Shown piece by piece: positions 6,766 to 12,908 of a DNA stretch of 25,013 nt. The stretch spans positions 1 to 25,013 of the IMG/VR virus record IMGVR_UViG_3300023199_000116. The stretch is one strand, 5' to 3'. The translations under genes were made by a program, and so were the position numbers. Each line of letters opens with the position of its first letter. Position 1 is the stretch's first letter. Origin of the DNA: a virus. The notes beneath the pieces are model-generated. The model was not told the origin of the DNA. It did not search any database and worked only from the letters and a program-made list of their open reading frames with translations.

Positions 6766-7038
6766 GTGTCTGACTATAGACTTGTGCAGTGTTTTGGTAC
6801 TAAAAAACAACCACGTAAACCAAACAAAGCGTGCCGAAAACGTTGGCTGTGGACTGCCTCTGGCGCCAACCAATATCGATTTGGACGCAATGGAACCGCA
6901 GTCTGCCCAAATTGCGGTTGTGCGCCCGATTTTCGACACCCCTTTAATCGATATCTTAATGGGGAGCTAACCGAAGACGAGGCGAAGTCTCAAATGCCAG
7001 ATTATATTAAATTGTTGCACGGCGAAAAAATATCTTGA
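6766..7038 (+). CDS. Small zinc-ribbon protein
   Basis: A 90-residue protein starting at GTG 6766, 8 nt after AGGAGG. Cys9 and Cys23 flank a basic stretch (TKKQPRKPNKACRKRWLW), and CPNCGC lies at residues 47-52, so a zinc-binding fold is likely. The rest (HPFNRYLNGELTEDEAKSQM) is helical. The many Lys, Arg and Trp residues suggest nucleic-acid binding. Its last codons overlap the -35 box of the promoter for the nucleotide cassette. Confidence 0.7.
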   Translation: MSDYRLVQCFGTKKQPRKPNKACRKRWLWTASGANQYRFGRNGTAVCPNCGCAPDFRHPFNRYLNGELTEDEAKSQMPDYIKLLHGEKIS

Positions 7039-7063
7039 CATTTTTGAATTCTTGTCTTATAGT
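7035..7063 (+). promoter_or_regulatory. Consensus sigma70 promoter
   Basis: TTGACA at 7035-7040, a 17-bp spacer, then TATAGT at 7058-7063. The -35 is perfect, the -10 is one base from TATAAT, and spacing is ideal. Transcription would start near 7070 and run into the thymidylate synthase gene. It is the only promoter of this quality I find in the window, and it implies use of host RNA polymerase. Confidence 0.85.
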
Positions 7064-7177
7064 TGGGTAAAAACGAGGATCTCTTAAAGAGAAGAGAATA
7101 GGTAAGATCTATAGTAAGATATAACAAGATAAATAAAGTTATTAAGAGGGCGAGAACCAATTAAAGGCTTTAAAATA
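7064..7177 (+). promoter_or_regulatory. AT-rich leader of the nucleotide cassette
   Basis: About 110 bp of purine-rich, AT-rich leader between the promoter and the thymidylate synthase start. It has a small 5-bp hairpin, TCTCT-TAA-AGAGA (7080-7092), and AAAGG at 7164-7168 as the likely ribosome site. No small ORF with a ribosome site and no riboswitch fold is evident. Confidence 0.4.
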
Positions 7178-7999
7178 ATGAAACAGTACTTCGAATTAGT
7201 TCAAGAAATCCTTACACGAGGAGTAGATAAGCAAGATCGTACAGGTACTGGAACTATAAGCATTTTCGGACACCAGTCGAGATATGATCTATCAAAAGGT
7301 TTCCCGTTGGTGACCAGTAAGAAGGTCCATTTTAAATCCATTGTTCATGAACTCCTGTGGTTTATCAGCGGCGAAACAAATATTCAGTATCTGCAGAAGA
7401 ACGGCGTACGGATTTGGAACGAATGGGCGGACAAAGACGGAAACCTCGGACTAGTTTATGGGTACCAATGGAGACACTGGCCCACCTATCGGAACATTGG
7501 CGATGGTCTTTTTGACGAAGGTCGCGAAATAGACCAGCTGAAAAACGCAATTCGTGGCATCCGTAAAAATCCCGATTCTCGAAGGCACATAGTTACAGCA
7601 TGGAATCCGGCCGACCTCACTGAGATGCAGCTCCCACCCTGCCACATACTGTATCAGTTCTATGTTGCTGGCGGTAAACTAAGTTGTCAAATGTATCAGA
7701 GAAGCTGTGATGTGTTTTTAGGGGTGCCGTTTAACATTGCCTCTTACGCGCTACTAACTCACCTGGTTGCTCAGGTATGCAGTTTGGGGGTTGGTGATTT
7801 TATCCACACTTTGGGAGATGCTCACATCTACAAGAACCATCTTCCGCAGATTATCACCCAGCTGGAACGTGATCCGCGCCCATTGCCGACCCTGGAATTG
7901 AATCCAGATGTGAGGGGAATTGATGATTTCAAGTATGAAGACATTCGTCTCGTAGGTTATGATCCGCACCCGCACATCAAAGGGGAAGTGTCAGTATGA
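7178..7999 (+). CDS. thyA: Thymidylate synthase (ThyA type)
   Basis: A 273-residue folate-dependent thymidylate synthase, which methylates dUMP to dTMP using methylene-tetrahydrofolate and releases dihydrofolate. The family signature is plain: DRTGTGT near residue 20, the [19 protein letters not shown] stretch, the active-site Cys155 in [32 protein letters not shown] and the late [14 protein letters not shown]. coli ThyA is 264 residues, so this is full length. The ATG has AAAGG 9 nt upstream and follows the sigma70 promoter. Its last 4 bases (ATGA) overlap the dihydrofolate reductase start, which recycles the dihydrofolate made here. Confidence 0.97.
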   Translation: MKQYFELVQEILTRGVDKQDRTGTGTISIFGHQSRYDLSKGFPLVTSKKVHFKSIVHELLWFISGETNIQYLQKNGVRIWNEWADKDGNLGLVYGYQWRHWPTYRNIGDGLFDEGREIDQLKNAIRGIRKNPDSRRHIVTAWNPADLTEMQLPPCHILYQFYVAGGKLSCQMYQRSCDVFLGVPFNIASYALLTHLVAQVCSLGVGDFIHTLGDAHIYKNHLPQIITQLERDPRPLPTLELNPDVRGIDDFKYEDIRLVGYDPHPHIKGEVSV

Positions 8000-8586
8000 T
8001 TCTATCACTGATTGCCTCCTACGCGAAAGACGAGAAGGGTCAATTGGTAATTGGGTGTGGAAACACGTCCCCCTGGTCTAGCCACGCCGATTTGTTGAGA
8101 TTCAGGGAATACACCAGGGGGCACCCGGTTATCATGGGTAGAAAAACCCACGAAGCGATTGGAAGAGTTCTACCAGGTAGGAAAAATATAGTTGTAACGT
8201 CACGTAACCTCCAAATTCCCGGAGTAACTATTGTGCATTCTGCAGAAGAAGCATTATCTGAGTGTAAAGGGGCTAACGAAGCTTTTATTATTGGCGGACA
8301 GTCTCTTTACGAATGGGCTCTGGATAAGGTAGAACGTATGTACATTACCGAGGTAGATACGAGGGTTTCTGGGGATGCTTTTTTCCCCAATTATAAGGAG
8401 AGGCATTTTAAACCCATTCACTTGGAAAAAGTTCCTGGGGAAAAATTTACTATACTTCAAAGATTTGATCGTAGGACTACCGCACACAAAGAAATTGAGG
8501 AAGACGGAGAAGCCGCAGATATTTCTACATCAGAGATGGACGAATGGGGTGATAACTTTCTCTTTTATGAAGGATACAATCTCTAA
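7996..8586 (+). CDS. folA: Dihydrofolate reductase
   Basis: A 196-residue DHFR that regenerates tetrahydrofolate with NADPH. Seen: [10 protein letters not shown] strand, the PW and [11 protein letters not shown] helix carrying the catalytic acidic residue (Asp of HAD), [41 protein letters not shown] and YITEV. It is longer than the usual 160 residues because of an inserted QLVIGCG segment and an acidic C-terminal stretch ([20 protein letters not shown]) before the final strand ([10 protein letters not shown]). The start overlaps thyA by ATGA, so the two are translationally coupled. The call is firm. Confidence 0.95.
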   Translation: MILSLIASYAKDEKGQLVIGCGNTSPWSSHADLLRFREYTRGHPVIMGRKTHEAIGRVLPGRKNIVVTSRNLQIPGVTIVHSAEEALSECKGANEAFIIGGQSLYEWALDKVERMYITEVDTRVSGDAFFPNYKERHFKPIHLEKVPGEKFTILQRFDRRTTAHKEIEEDGEAADISTSEMDEWGDNFLFYEGYNL

Positions 8587-8891
8587 TGGAACCGGTAAGA
8601 TTTAAAGGATGCGTTCGTTTTGAAGACGGTGAGATGGTTTGCTTTTGCTACGAGTCGGATGTAAAAGCAGGACAGTGCGAGTGTAAGTCAAAATTCGATT
8701 TGCCCGAGTGCGTTATCACACTGGAGCAGATTGCTGGCACCCGTCCTTCTGAGCAAGAGGCTCCTGCCATAGTTAAAGAGATTAAATCTGCGGAAGGGCA
8801 TCTTAGAGAGTTAGCAAAGCAAAGTCAGGAAATTAAGAAGGGTTTGCAGAACTTGGAAAAGGCAGCCAAGGGTAGCCGTTTTCGAGTATGA
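8586..8891 (+). CDS. Small Cys-rich hypothetical protein
   Basis: A 101-residue protein whose ATG shares a base with the DHFR stop (TAATG). The N-terminal 45 residues hold six Cys (GCVRF, VCFCYES, QCECKSK, ECVITL), consistent with a metal site or a small Cys knot. The C-terminal half is a charged helix (KEIKSAEGHLRELAKQSQEI). It sits inside the nucleotide cassette between dihydrofolate reductase and dNMP kinase, so it may be co-regulated with them. No family recognised. Confidence 0.7.
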   Translation: MEPVRFKGCVRFEDGEMVCFCYESDVKAGQCECKSKFDLPECVITLEQIAGTRPSEQEAPAIVKEIKSAEGHLRELAKQSQEIKKGLQNLEKAAKGSRFRV

Positions 8892-8903
8892 GAGGATTTA
8901 TCC

Positions 8904-9479
8904 ATGAAGATCATTGGATTAGGTTGTACCGCACAGGTGGGAAAAGATACTGCAGCGGATTACTTAGAAAAGAAATATCCGGGACGTGTAAAGAAAGTTG
9001 CATTTGCTGATAAACTAAAGCGCACTGCCATGGAGCTTTTTGGTTTAACTTGGGAACAATGCTATGGAGATCAGAAAACCAAGGAAACTGTAGATCCTCG
9101 TTATGGCTTAACTCCGAGAGAGATTTTACAGGGAATTGGTGAGAAGTTGCGAGAGATTTGCCCTAGTATCTGGGTTGATACGGTTTTTAACACTACTATT
9201 CCAGAACTTGAAAAAGAGGGTTTTGATATCTTTGTCATTTCCGATGTGAGATACCCGAATGAGGGCGATAAAATTCACGAGCACGACGGTGTGGTTGTGA
9301 AAATTATTCGTGATAAAGGAGGGGTTACTGTTGGACAGGAACACTCAAGTGAAACTTCAATGCAAAATTATGAGGATTTCGACTTCGTCATTGAAAACAA
9401 TACAACCTTTCGGGAATTTTATACTAAGGTGGAGGGAGTGATGGAGGTAATCGATGGTGGAAAGAAGAGAAGGAACTAG
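8904..9479 (+). CDS. Deoxynucleoside monophosphate kinase
   Basis: A 191-residue P-loop kinase of the phage dNMP kinase type (as T4 gp1), which phosphorylates dNMPs with ATP. The P-loop GLGCTAQVGKDT is at residues 5-16, followed by AADYLEKKY. FADKLKRTAMELFGLTWEQC is the usual substrate-side stretch, RYGLTPREILQGIGEKLRE follows, and FVISDVRYPNEGDKI carries the conserved DVRxxNE. AGAGGA precedes the ATG. With thymidylate synthase and DHFR it forms a dNTP supply unit. The last 26 bases overlap the next gene. Confidence 0.9.
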   Translation: MKIIGLGCTAQVGKDTAADYLEKKYPGRVKKVAFADKLKRTAMELFGLTWEQCYGDQKTKETVDPRYGLTPREILQGIGEKLREICPSIWVDTVFNTTIPELEKEGFDIFVISDVRYPNEGDKIHEHDGVVVKIIRDKGGVTVGQEHSSETSMQNYEDFDFVIENNTTFREFYTKVEGVMEVIDGGKKRRN

Positions 9480-10131
9480 CACGGGCGCAGACGTTACTGA
9501 TTTTTCTTTTGCCGCAGATAATGTGGATCGTGGAGAAGATGGTGCGGATTTTATTAAGCGCCGTCCGACTTACCCTATAGGAGATAACCCAAGGGGTCGA
9601 GAATTAGATTATCAAAATGCAACTGTTGATAACCCAGGAGAGTCTTACGCTTCTAAGAACATGATGTTTCGTGCTTATAAGGGACGGGCTCCTATTGAAG
9701 GCCAGGATTTCGGAATGCCGCAGCGGATCGGTAAGTTGCAAAATTTGAATGATCTTCGGCCGGAAGTTCCCAATCGTTCAATAGATTCTGTAGCTCTGGA
9801 TTTTTATAAAGAGCAAGAACAGAATCTTTTGGAGGACTCAGGTTTTGAGTCGCTTTTCCCTACGACGGAAATCATCGCTCCCGTTCCCGGTGCCAATCTA
9901 ACAGCCGGGACCACCATACAAGTCCATGCCAAGGGTACCCACTTGGGGCTTCAGGGCGGGTTGCAAAGGGCCATTTTATCTATTGATGGGATTGTAGTTG
10001 ACGCTGTTGTTTTAGATCGCCGCGACCAGGCGATTGGTATTTTGATTATTTTATTCCGCCCTCTAAATCCGGAAGTATGGAGATTACAGTCAGATCCTTT
10101 AATATGGCTATTTCTAATAGAGGAATCGTAG
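9454..10131 (+). CDS. Structural-like protein with Ig-like domain, N-terminal frame
   Basis: A 225-codon frame with GGAGG placed before the ATG. The first 130 residues are polar and low complexity. From about residue 140 there is an Ig-like (Big-type) beta domain: PTTEIIAPVPGANLTAGTTI, then QRAILSIDGIVVDAVV. After about residue 190 the reading turns into nonsense (AIGILIILFRPL), while the -1 frame gives the expected end of the domain (PGDWYFDYFIPPSKSG). The real product probably runs to 10307 after a -1 shift between 10002 and about 10030. It likely decorates the virion or is a tail or head accessory. It follows the nucleotide cassette with a 26-base overlap. Confidence 0.7.
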   Translation: MVERREGTSTGADVTDFSFAADNVDRGEDGADFIKRRPTYPIGDNPRGRELDYQNATVDNPGESYASKNMMFRAYKGRAPIEGQDFGMPQRIGKLQNLNDLRPEVPNRSIDSVALDFYKEQEQNLLEDSGFESLFPTTEIIAPVPGANLTAGTTIQVHAKGTHLGLQGGLQRAILSIDGIVVDAVVLDRRDQAIGILIILFRPLNPEVWRLQSDPLIWLFLIEES

Positions 10132-10307
10132 CGGATGATGCTAATAATCTTCCGCCCAAAAATGAAGACATCGAGGGTGCGCTTGGTACTCTGGACGGCC
10201 GTCCGGGATCCAAGACCGCATCTGATAAGTACCAACCCCTTTTGAATAGTACTTATTACGTTAGAACTCCAGGGGGTTCAAGTAGTATTACGGTAACTGT
10301 TACCTAA
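10077..10307 (+). CDS. C-terminal part of the Ig-like protein (-1 frame)
   Basis: This frame is open from just after a TGA at 9999-10001 to the TAA at 10305-10307. Read from about 10024 it gives PGDWYFDYFIPPSKSGSMEI and then TVRSFNMAISNRGIV, which complete the Ig-like sandwich begun in the other frame. The tail is Thr/Ser-rich (GGSSSITVTVT). ATG 10077 with GGAAG upstream could start a separate 76-residue protein, but that would cut the fold in half. I think it is the same gene, joined by a frameshift or by a missing base. Confidence 0.6.
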   Translation: MEITVRSFNMAISNRGIVADDANNLPPKNEDIEGALGTLDGRPGSKTASDKYQPLLNSTYYVRTPGGSSSITVTVT

Positions 10308-10316
10308 GGACTAGAA

Positions 10317-10820
10317 ATGCCTAAGAAAAATAGACCAACCACAACCGTAAACGTAGATGCTGTAAAGCGAGACGTTGCCAAAATGGGCAAGAAGATTGCG
10401 TCAGACGATAGTGCCCCCATGGGCCGCGAGCTTGCCCCTGGATCAGTTCGTAGAGAATCCCCTCTCGAACAGGCGATGGGCCCTAGTAAGTATCGAAAAA
10501 TGATCCATGATCATAATGATAAAAATAAACACATTTTAGATCGTCTCCCGTTTACCTTTCCCCGAAAAAAGATAGTACGCTCCAATCTATCAGATGTACC
10601 AATTGAGTGTTCGGAATGTGGACACCAGAGCTATGGTTCGGAGCATACTTACATGAAGGTGTGCGCGGGTTGTAAAAAAACTACTAAGGTTATTAATCCT
10701 GAGGCTGAGGCAAGGGGGGAAGACAGAGATTTTTCTCCTGGATTTTTGGCGAGCGTGTCTGATATTTTACGCATGCGAGAGGAGCGAGAAAAGAAGAAAA
10801 AAGACAGTAAACTTGCATAA
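10317..10820 (+). CDS. Zinc-ribbon protein
   Basis: A 167-residue basic protein with AAGGA before the ATG. The N-terminal 50 residues are polar and likely disordered. A helical part follows (YRKMIHDHNDKNKHILDRL). A zinc ribbon is formed by Cys98, Cys101, Cys116 and Cys119 (CSECG ... CAGCK). The C-terminus is a strongly charged helix (RMREEREKKKKDSKLA). The ribbon resembles those of transcription-related proteins, and the next gene encodes a NusG-family factor, so a role in transcription is possible but unproven. Confidence 0.7.
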   Translation: MPKKNRPTTTVNVDAVKRDVAKMGKKIASDDSAPMGRELAPGSVRRESPLEQAMGPSKYRKMIHDHNDKNKHILDRLPFTFPRKKIVRSNLSDVPIECSECGHQSYGSEHTYMKVCAGCKKTTKVINPEAEARGEDRDFSPGFLASVSDILRMREEREKKKKDSKLA

Positions 10821-10831
10821 ATGCGAAAAGT

Positions 10832-10847
10832 ACCTTATTATTAAGGT
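10832..10847 (+). promoter_or_regulatory. Hairpin just before the nusG-like ribosome site
   Basis: ACCTTA-TTAT-TAAGGT is a perfect 6-bp stem with a 4-nt loop, ending about 6 bases before AGGAG of the next gene. A flanking U-G pair could extend it. No T run follows, so it may act on mRNA stability or translation rather than as a terminator. Confidence 0.35.
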
Positions 10848-10864
10848 GAGATAGGAGATTTGCA

Positions 10865-11398
10865 ATGTCTGACACGCGTCGCTGGTATAGTTGGGTGATC
10901 AAAAGAAACAGATACGAGAATGTTATCGGGCACATACGCGATAACGTAGCAGAAGTGGACAAGTACTTTTACCCCATGATTAAGAAAGAGTATCAAACTA
11001 AGAAGGGAATTAGGGTAAAGGATCGTCCCCTGTACGAAGGATATTTGTTTCTTCGTTACAATAATGCGGATGAGGTTTATCATAAACTCAGTGCCTGTCC
11101 GTTTATTACTACTTTTGCCGGCGCCGTGGAAGAGTATGAGATTGGTGCGATGGAGTCGGTACAAGGCAAGCTTATTACAGAAATTAAGGCTAGTAAATTC
11201 AAGAAAGGGGATATCGTCACTCTTTTGAGTGGCCCCTTTAAAAACTTTGATGCGTCTGTGTGCGGTGTCGAAGTGGATCAAATTAAAGTTAGAATTGACG
11301 CCAATATCCTTGGGCAGAGCGGAATCGACCTTGTTTTCGTTGAGGATCAGGTGGAACGTAAGTCGGAGCTACAAAATGCTGGAGTACAGACCATCTAG
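10865..11398 (+). CDS. NusG/Spt5-family transcription factor
   Basis: A 177-residue NusG-like protein. The NGN domain (about residues 5-105) shows RRWYSWVIKRNRYENVIGHI, YFYPMIKKEYQTKKGI, DRPLYEGYLFLRYN and PFITTFAGAVEEYE, all typical. The C-terminal KOW domain (about residues 112-168) shows FKKGDIVTLLSGPFKNFDAS and a closing VRIDANILGQSG. NusG proteins bind the RNA polymerase clamp and change pausing and termination; specialised paralogs such as RfaH act as antiterminators at particular sites. A phage copy just upstream of the head module fits a late-gene antiterminator, which is inference. AGGAG precedes the ATG. Family call is firm; NusG versus RfaH-type cannot be settled here. Confidence 0.88.
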   Translation: MSDTRRWYSWVIKRNRYENVIGHIRDNVAEVDKYFYPMIKKEYQTKKGIRVKDRPLYEGYLFLRYNNADEVYHKLSACPFITTFAGAVEEYEIGAMESVQGKLITEIKASKFKKGDIVTLLSGPFKNFDASVCGVEVDQIKVRIDANILGQSGIDLVFVEDQVERKSELQNAGVQTI

Positions 11399-11415
11399 GG
11401 AACTAGGTACATACA

Positions 11416-11895
11416 ATGAAATCCGTCTCAAGTTCAGGAGCTTATAGGCCCAATGAGGAAACGCGCGCAAAAATGCGAGCTGCCAAATTAGGAACCAAAA
11501 AAGATCCACAAACCAAACGTAAAATTGGACACTCTGTTAGCAATAGCTTAACAGGTATTAATAAATCGGAAAAACATCGAAATAAAATTGCCAATTCCTT
11601 ATTAGACCTGGAAACCAGGTGTCTTCGTAGGCTTGAAGAAATGAAAGCTGATTATCCGGGTCAGGAAGAATTCTTTGATGCGAACAAGGACGACCTACTG
11701 CTTGCTATGCAAGACTGCAGGTCCGAAAAAGAACTAAAAAATTTACACCGTTACGTAGAAATTGCTCACATCGAATCCTCCCTTGGGTATGAATATTCAA
11801 GCAGTTCAGTATTTGCTGCTGAAGACGCCTTACTGAGTTTATTAGACGCCAAAAGACTTTTGGAAAGAATTATCGCTAACGCAGTAAGTATTTGA
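11416..11895 (+). CDS. NUMOD3-repeat DNA-binding protein without nuclease domain
   Basis: A 159-residue protein. Residues 11-65 hold about three tandem NUMOD3-like helix motifs: NEETRAKMRAAKLGTKK, PQTKRKIGHSVSNSLTG and SEKHRNKIANSLLDL. NUMOD3 is known as a DNA-contacting module at the end of GIY-YIG and HNH homing nucleases. No nuclease domain is present; the rest is a helical, acidic domain (CLRRLEEMKADYPGQEEFFD, LHRYVEIAHIESS). The ATG has a weak AGG site. It lies just before a 330-bp non-coding gap and the terminase genes, so it may bind DNA for packaging or regulation, or be a domesticated remnant of a homing enzyme. Confidence 0.72.
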   Translation: MKSVSSSGAYRPNEETRAKMRAAKLGTKKDPQTKRKIGHSVSNSLTGINKSEKHRNKIANSLLDLETRCLRRLEEMKADYPGQEEFFDANKDDLLLAMQDCRSEKELKNLHRYVEIAHIESSLGYEYSSSSVFAAEDALLSLLDAKRLLERIIANAVSI

Positions 11896-12227
11896 TATCT
11901 TTTGGTAATTCCTTTTAGCTATTAACTCTACCTCTATATATTAGAGGACAAAAATATTTCCTTTGTCTTATAAAGAAATAATATTCTAAAAGACAACCCC
12001 GCGCACCGCCCGGGTAGATATCAAAATTTCCCCACCGTCACGGTGTAAGACCAAAATTATTTGATTGGTAAAGTACACACCAGAAAAACCCGTTCTCGGG
12101 AATTAGGGGGACGACACGAAATTAGCAAGGAAAGGCGCACTCCTCTAATAAAACTACTCTAGTTTTATATTTATAGGAAGCCTTTTCAGGCTAGTTCTAT
12201 CTTTGCGTTCAAGGAGCCAAACACCCA
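11896..12227 (+). other. 330-bp non-coding region before the terminase genes
   Basis: No credible ORF. It holds several inverted repeats: CCTCTA-TATAT-TAGAGG (11931-11947), TTGTCTT with AAGACAA (11963-11969 and 11990-11996) and CACCG-TCA-CGGTG (12033-12045). It also has a GC patch (CCGCGCACCGCCCGGG, 11999-12014) in AT-rich surroundings. I find no good -35/-10 pair and no T-tract terminator. Placement next to the small terminase gene makes it a candidate packaging (pac/cos) site or a leader for the head operon. The ribosome site AAGGAG for the next gene is at its end. Confidence 0.5.
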
Positions 12228-12908
12228 ATGCCGCGAAAGAAAACAAAAAAGCCGGAGATCGACGAAGATAAGCTGCGAAAGTTGGCTGAGGAGGATCCTG
12301 CTTCTGCCCAATGGAATAACTCAAATAGTCGCAAGAATTTGAGGCAATACAATGACTCTCCGTTAGTTCCGGAACTCGTTTTGTCCACGGAGGCCGATGA
12401 AATAGAAATTCAGAAGCAAGTAGATGTCATTACCCGAGGAAGAAAACTAAATCCAGACTTAGTTAAGAAGCTTATCCCTAAGCGGAATGTTCTTACCCCT
12501 ACGGAAAAAGAACGTTATTCAGGAATTGTCACCACTTTTCTATCCGACTTTAGAAGTGAAGACCCCACGGCATCCGACGTCGATGACATTCTTGAAATTG
12601 CCAAGTGCGATATTATGGAGACTCGTCTTTTGGAAGCCTCCAAAAACGACCCCGCTACACTGGTAGCGGTCAGTCAAGCAATGGACAGAATCTATAAGAG
12701 AAAACAGTCGGCGAAAGAAAATTTAGCAAATCGAAGAACGGATAGAAAGGACGCTCGTTCCTCCCAAGACGTTACAATTGTAGATCTTGTTGTAGCATTT
12801 GATAAACACACCGCTGAGTTGGAGCGCGACCGTGTTGAGAAACTTCTAAAGCAACAAGAAGAAACCGGAGCCGCCCTCCGAGAGATTATTGAAAAGGAAG
12901 AGTTCTAA
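12228..12908 (+). CDS. Probable terminase small subunit
   Basis: A 226-residue, mostly helical, highly charged protein with AAGGAG upstream of the ATG. It starts with a basic patch (MPRKKTKKPE), has a middle helical domain (EKERYSGIVTTFLSDF, DILEIAKCDIMETRLLEASK) and ends in long charged helices (KHTAELERDRVEKLLKQQEE). The large terminase gene begins immediately after its stop, which is where small terminases usually lie. No family motif is plain, so the call rests on position, size and composition. Small terminases bind the packaging site and stimulate the large subunit's ATPase. Confidence 0.6.
   Translation: MPRKKTKKPEIDEDKLRKLAEEDPASAQWNNSNSRKNLRQYNDSPLVPELVLSTEADEIEIQKQVDVITRGRKLNPDLVKKLIPKRNVLTPTEKERYSGIVTTFLSDFRSEDPTASDVDDILEIAKCDIMETRLLEASKNDPATLVAVSQAMDRIYKRKQSAKENLANRRTDRKDARSSQDVTIVDLVVAFDKHTAELERDRVEKLLKQQEETGAALREIIEKEEF

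Noticed and set aside
6525-6773. Open frame overlapping the Gly/Arg-rich gene
   Set aside because: It has no ribosome site, and the 6428 frame has a near-perfect one. The overlap probably reflects GC-rich low complexity.
9951-10235. Minus-strand frame near the frame switch at 10002-10030
   Set aside because: It has no ribosome site and is explained as the shadow of the two + frames of the Ig-like gene.
10841-11281. Minus-strand frame opposite the nusG-like gene
   Set aside because: The + strand has full NGN and KOW domains; the opposite reading is featureless.
11896-12227. Phage or host promoter in the gap before the terminases
   Set aside because: Candidate pairs such as TTGATA (11892) with TTAGCT are poor in the -10 box, and no repeated phage-specific motif is evident.
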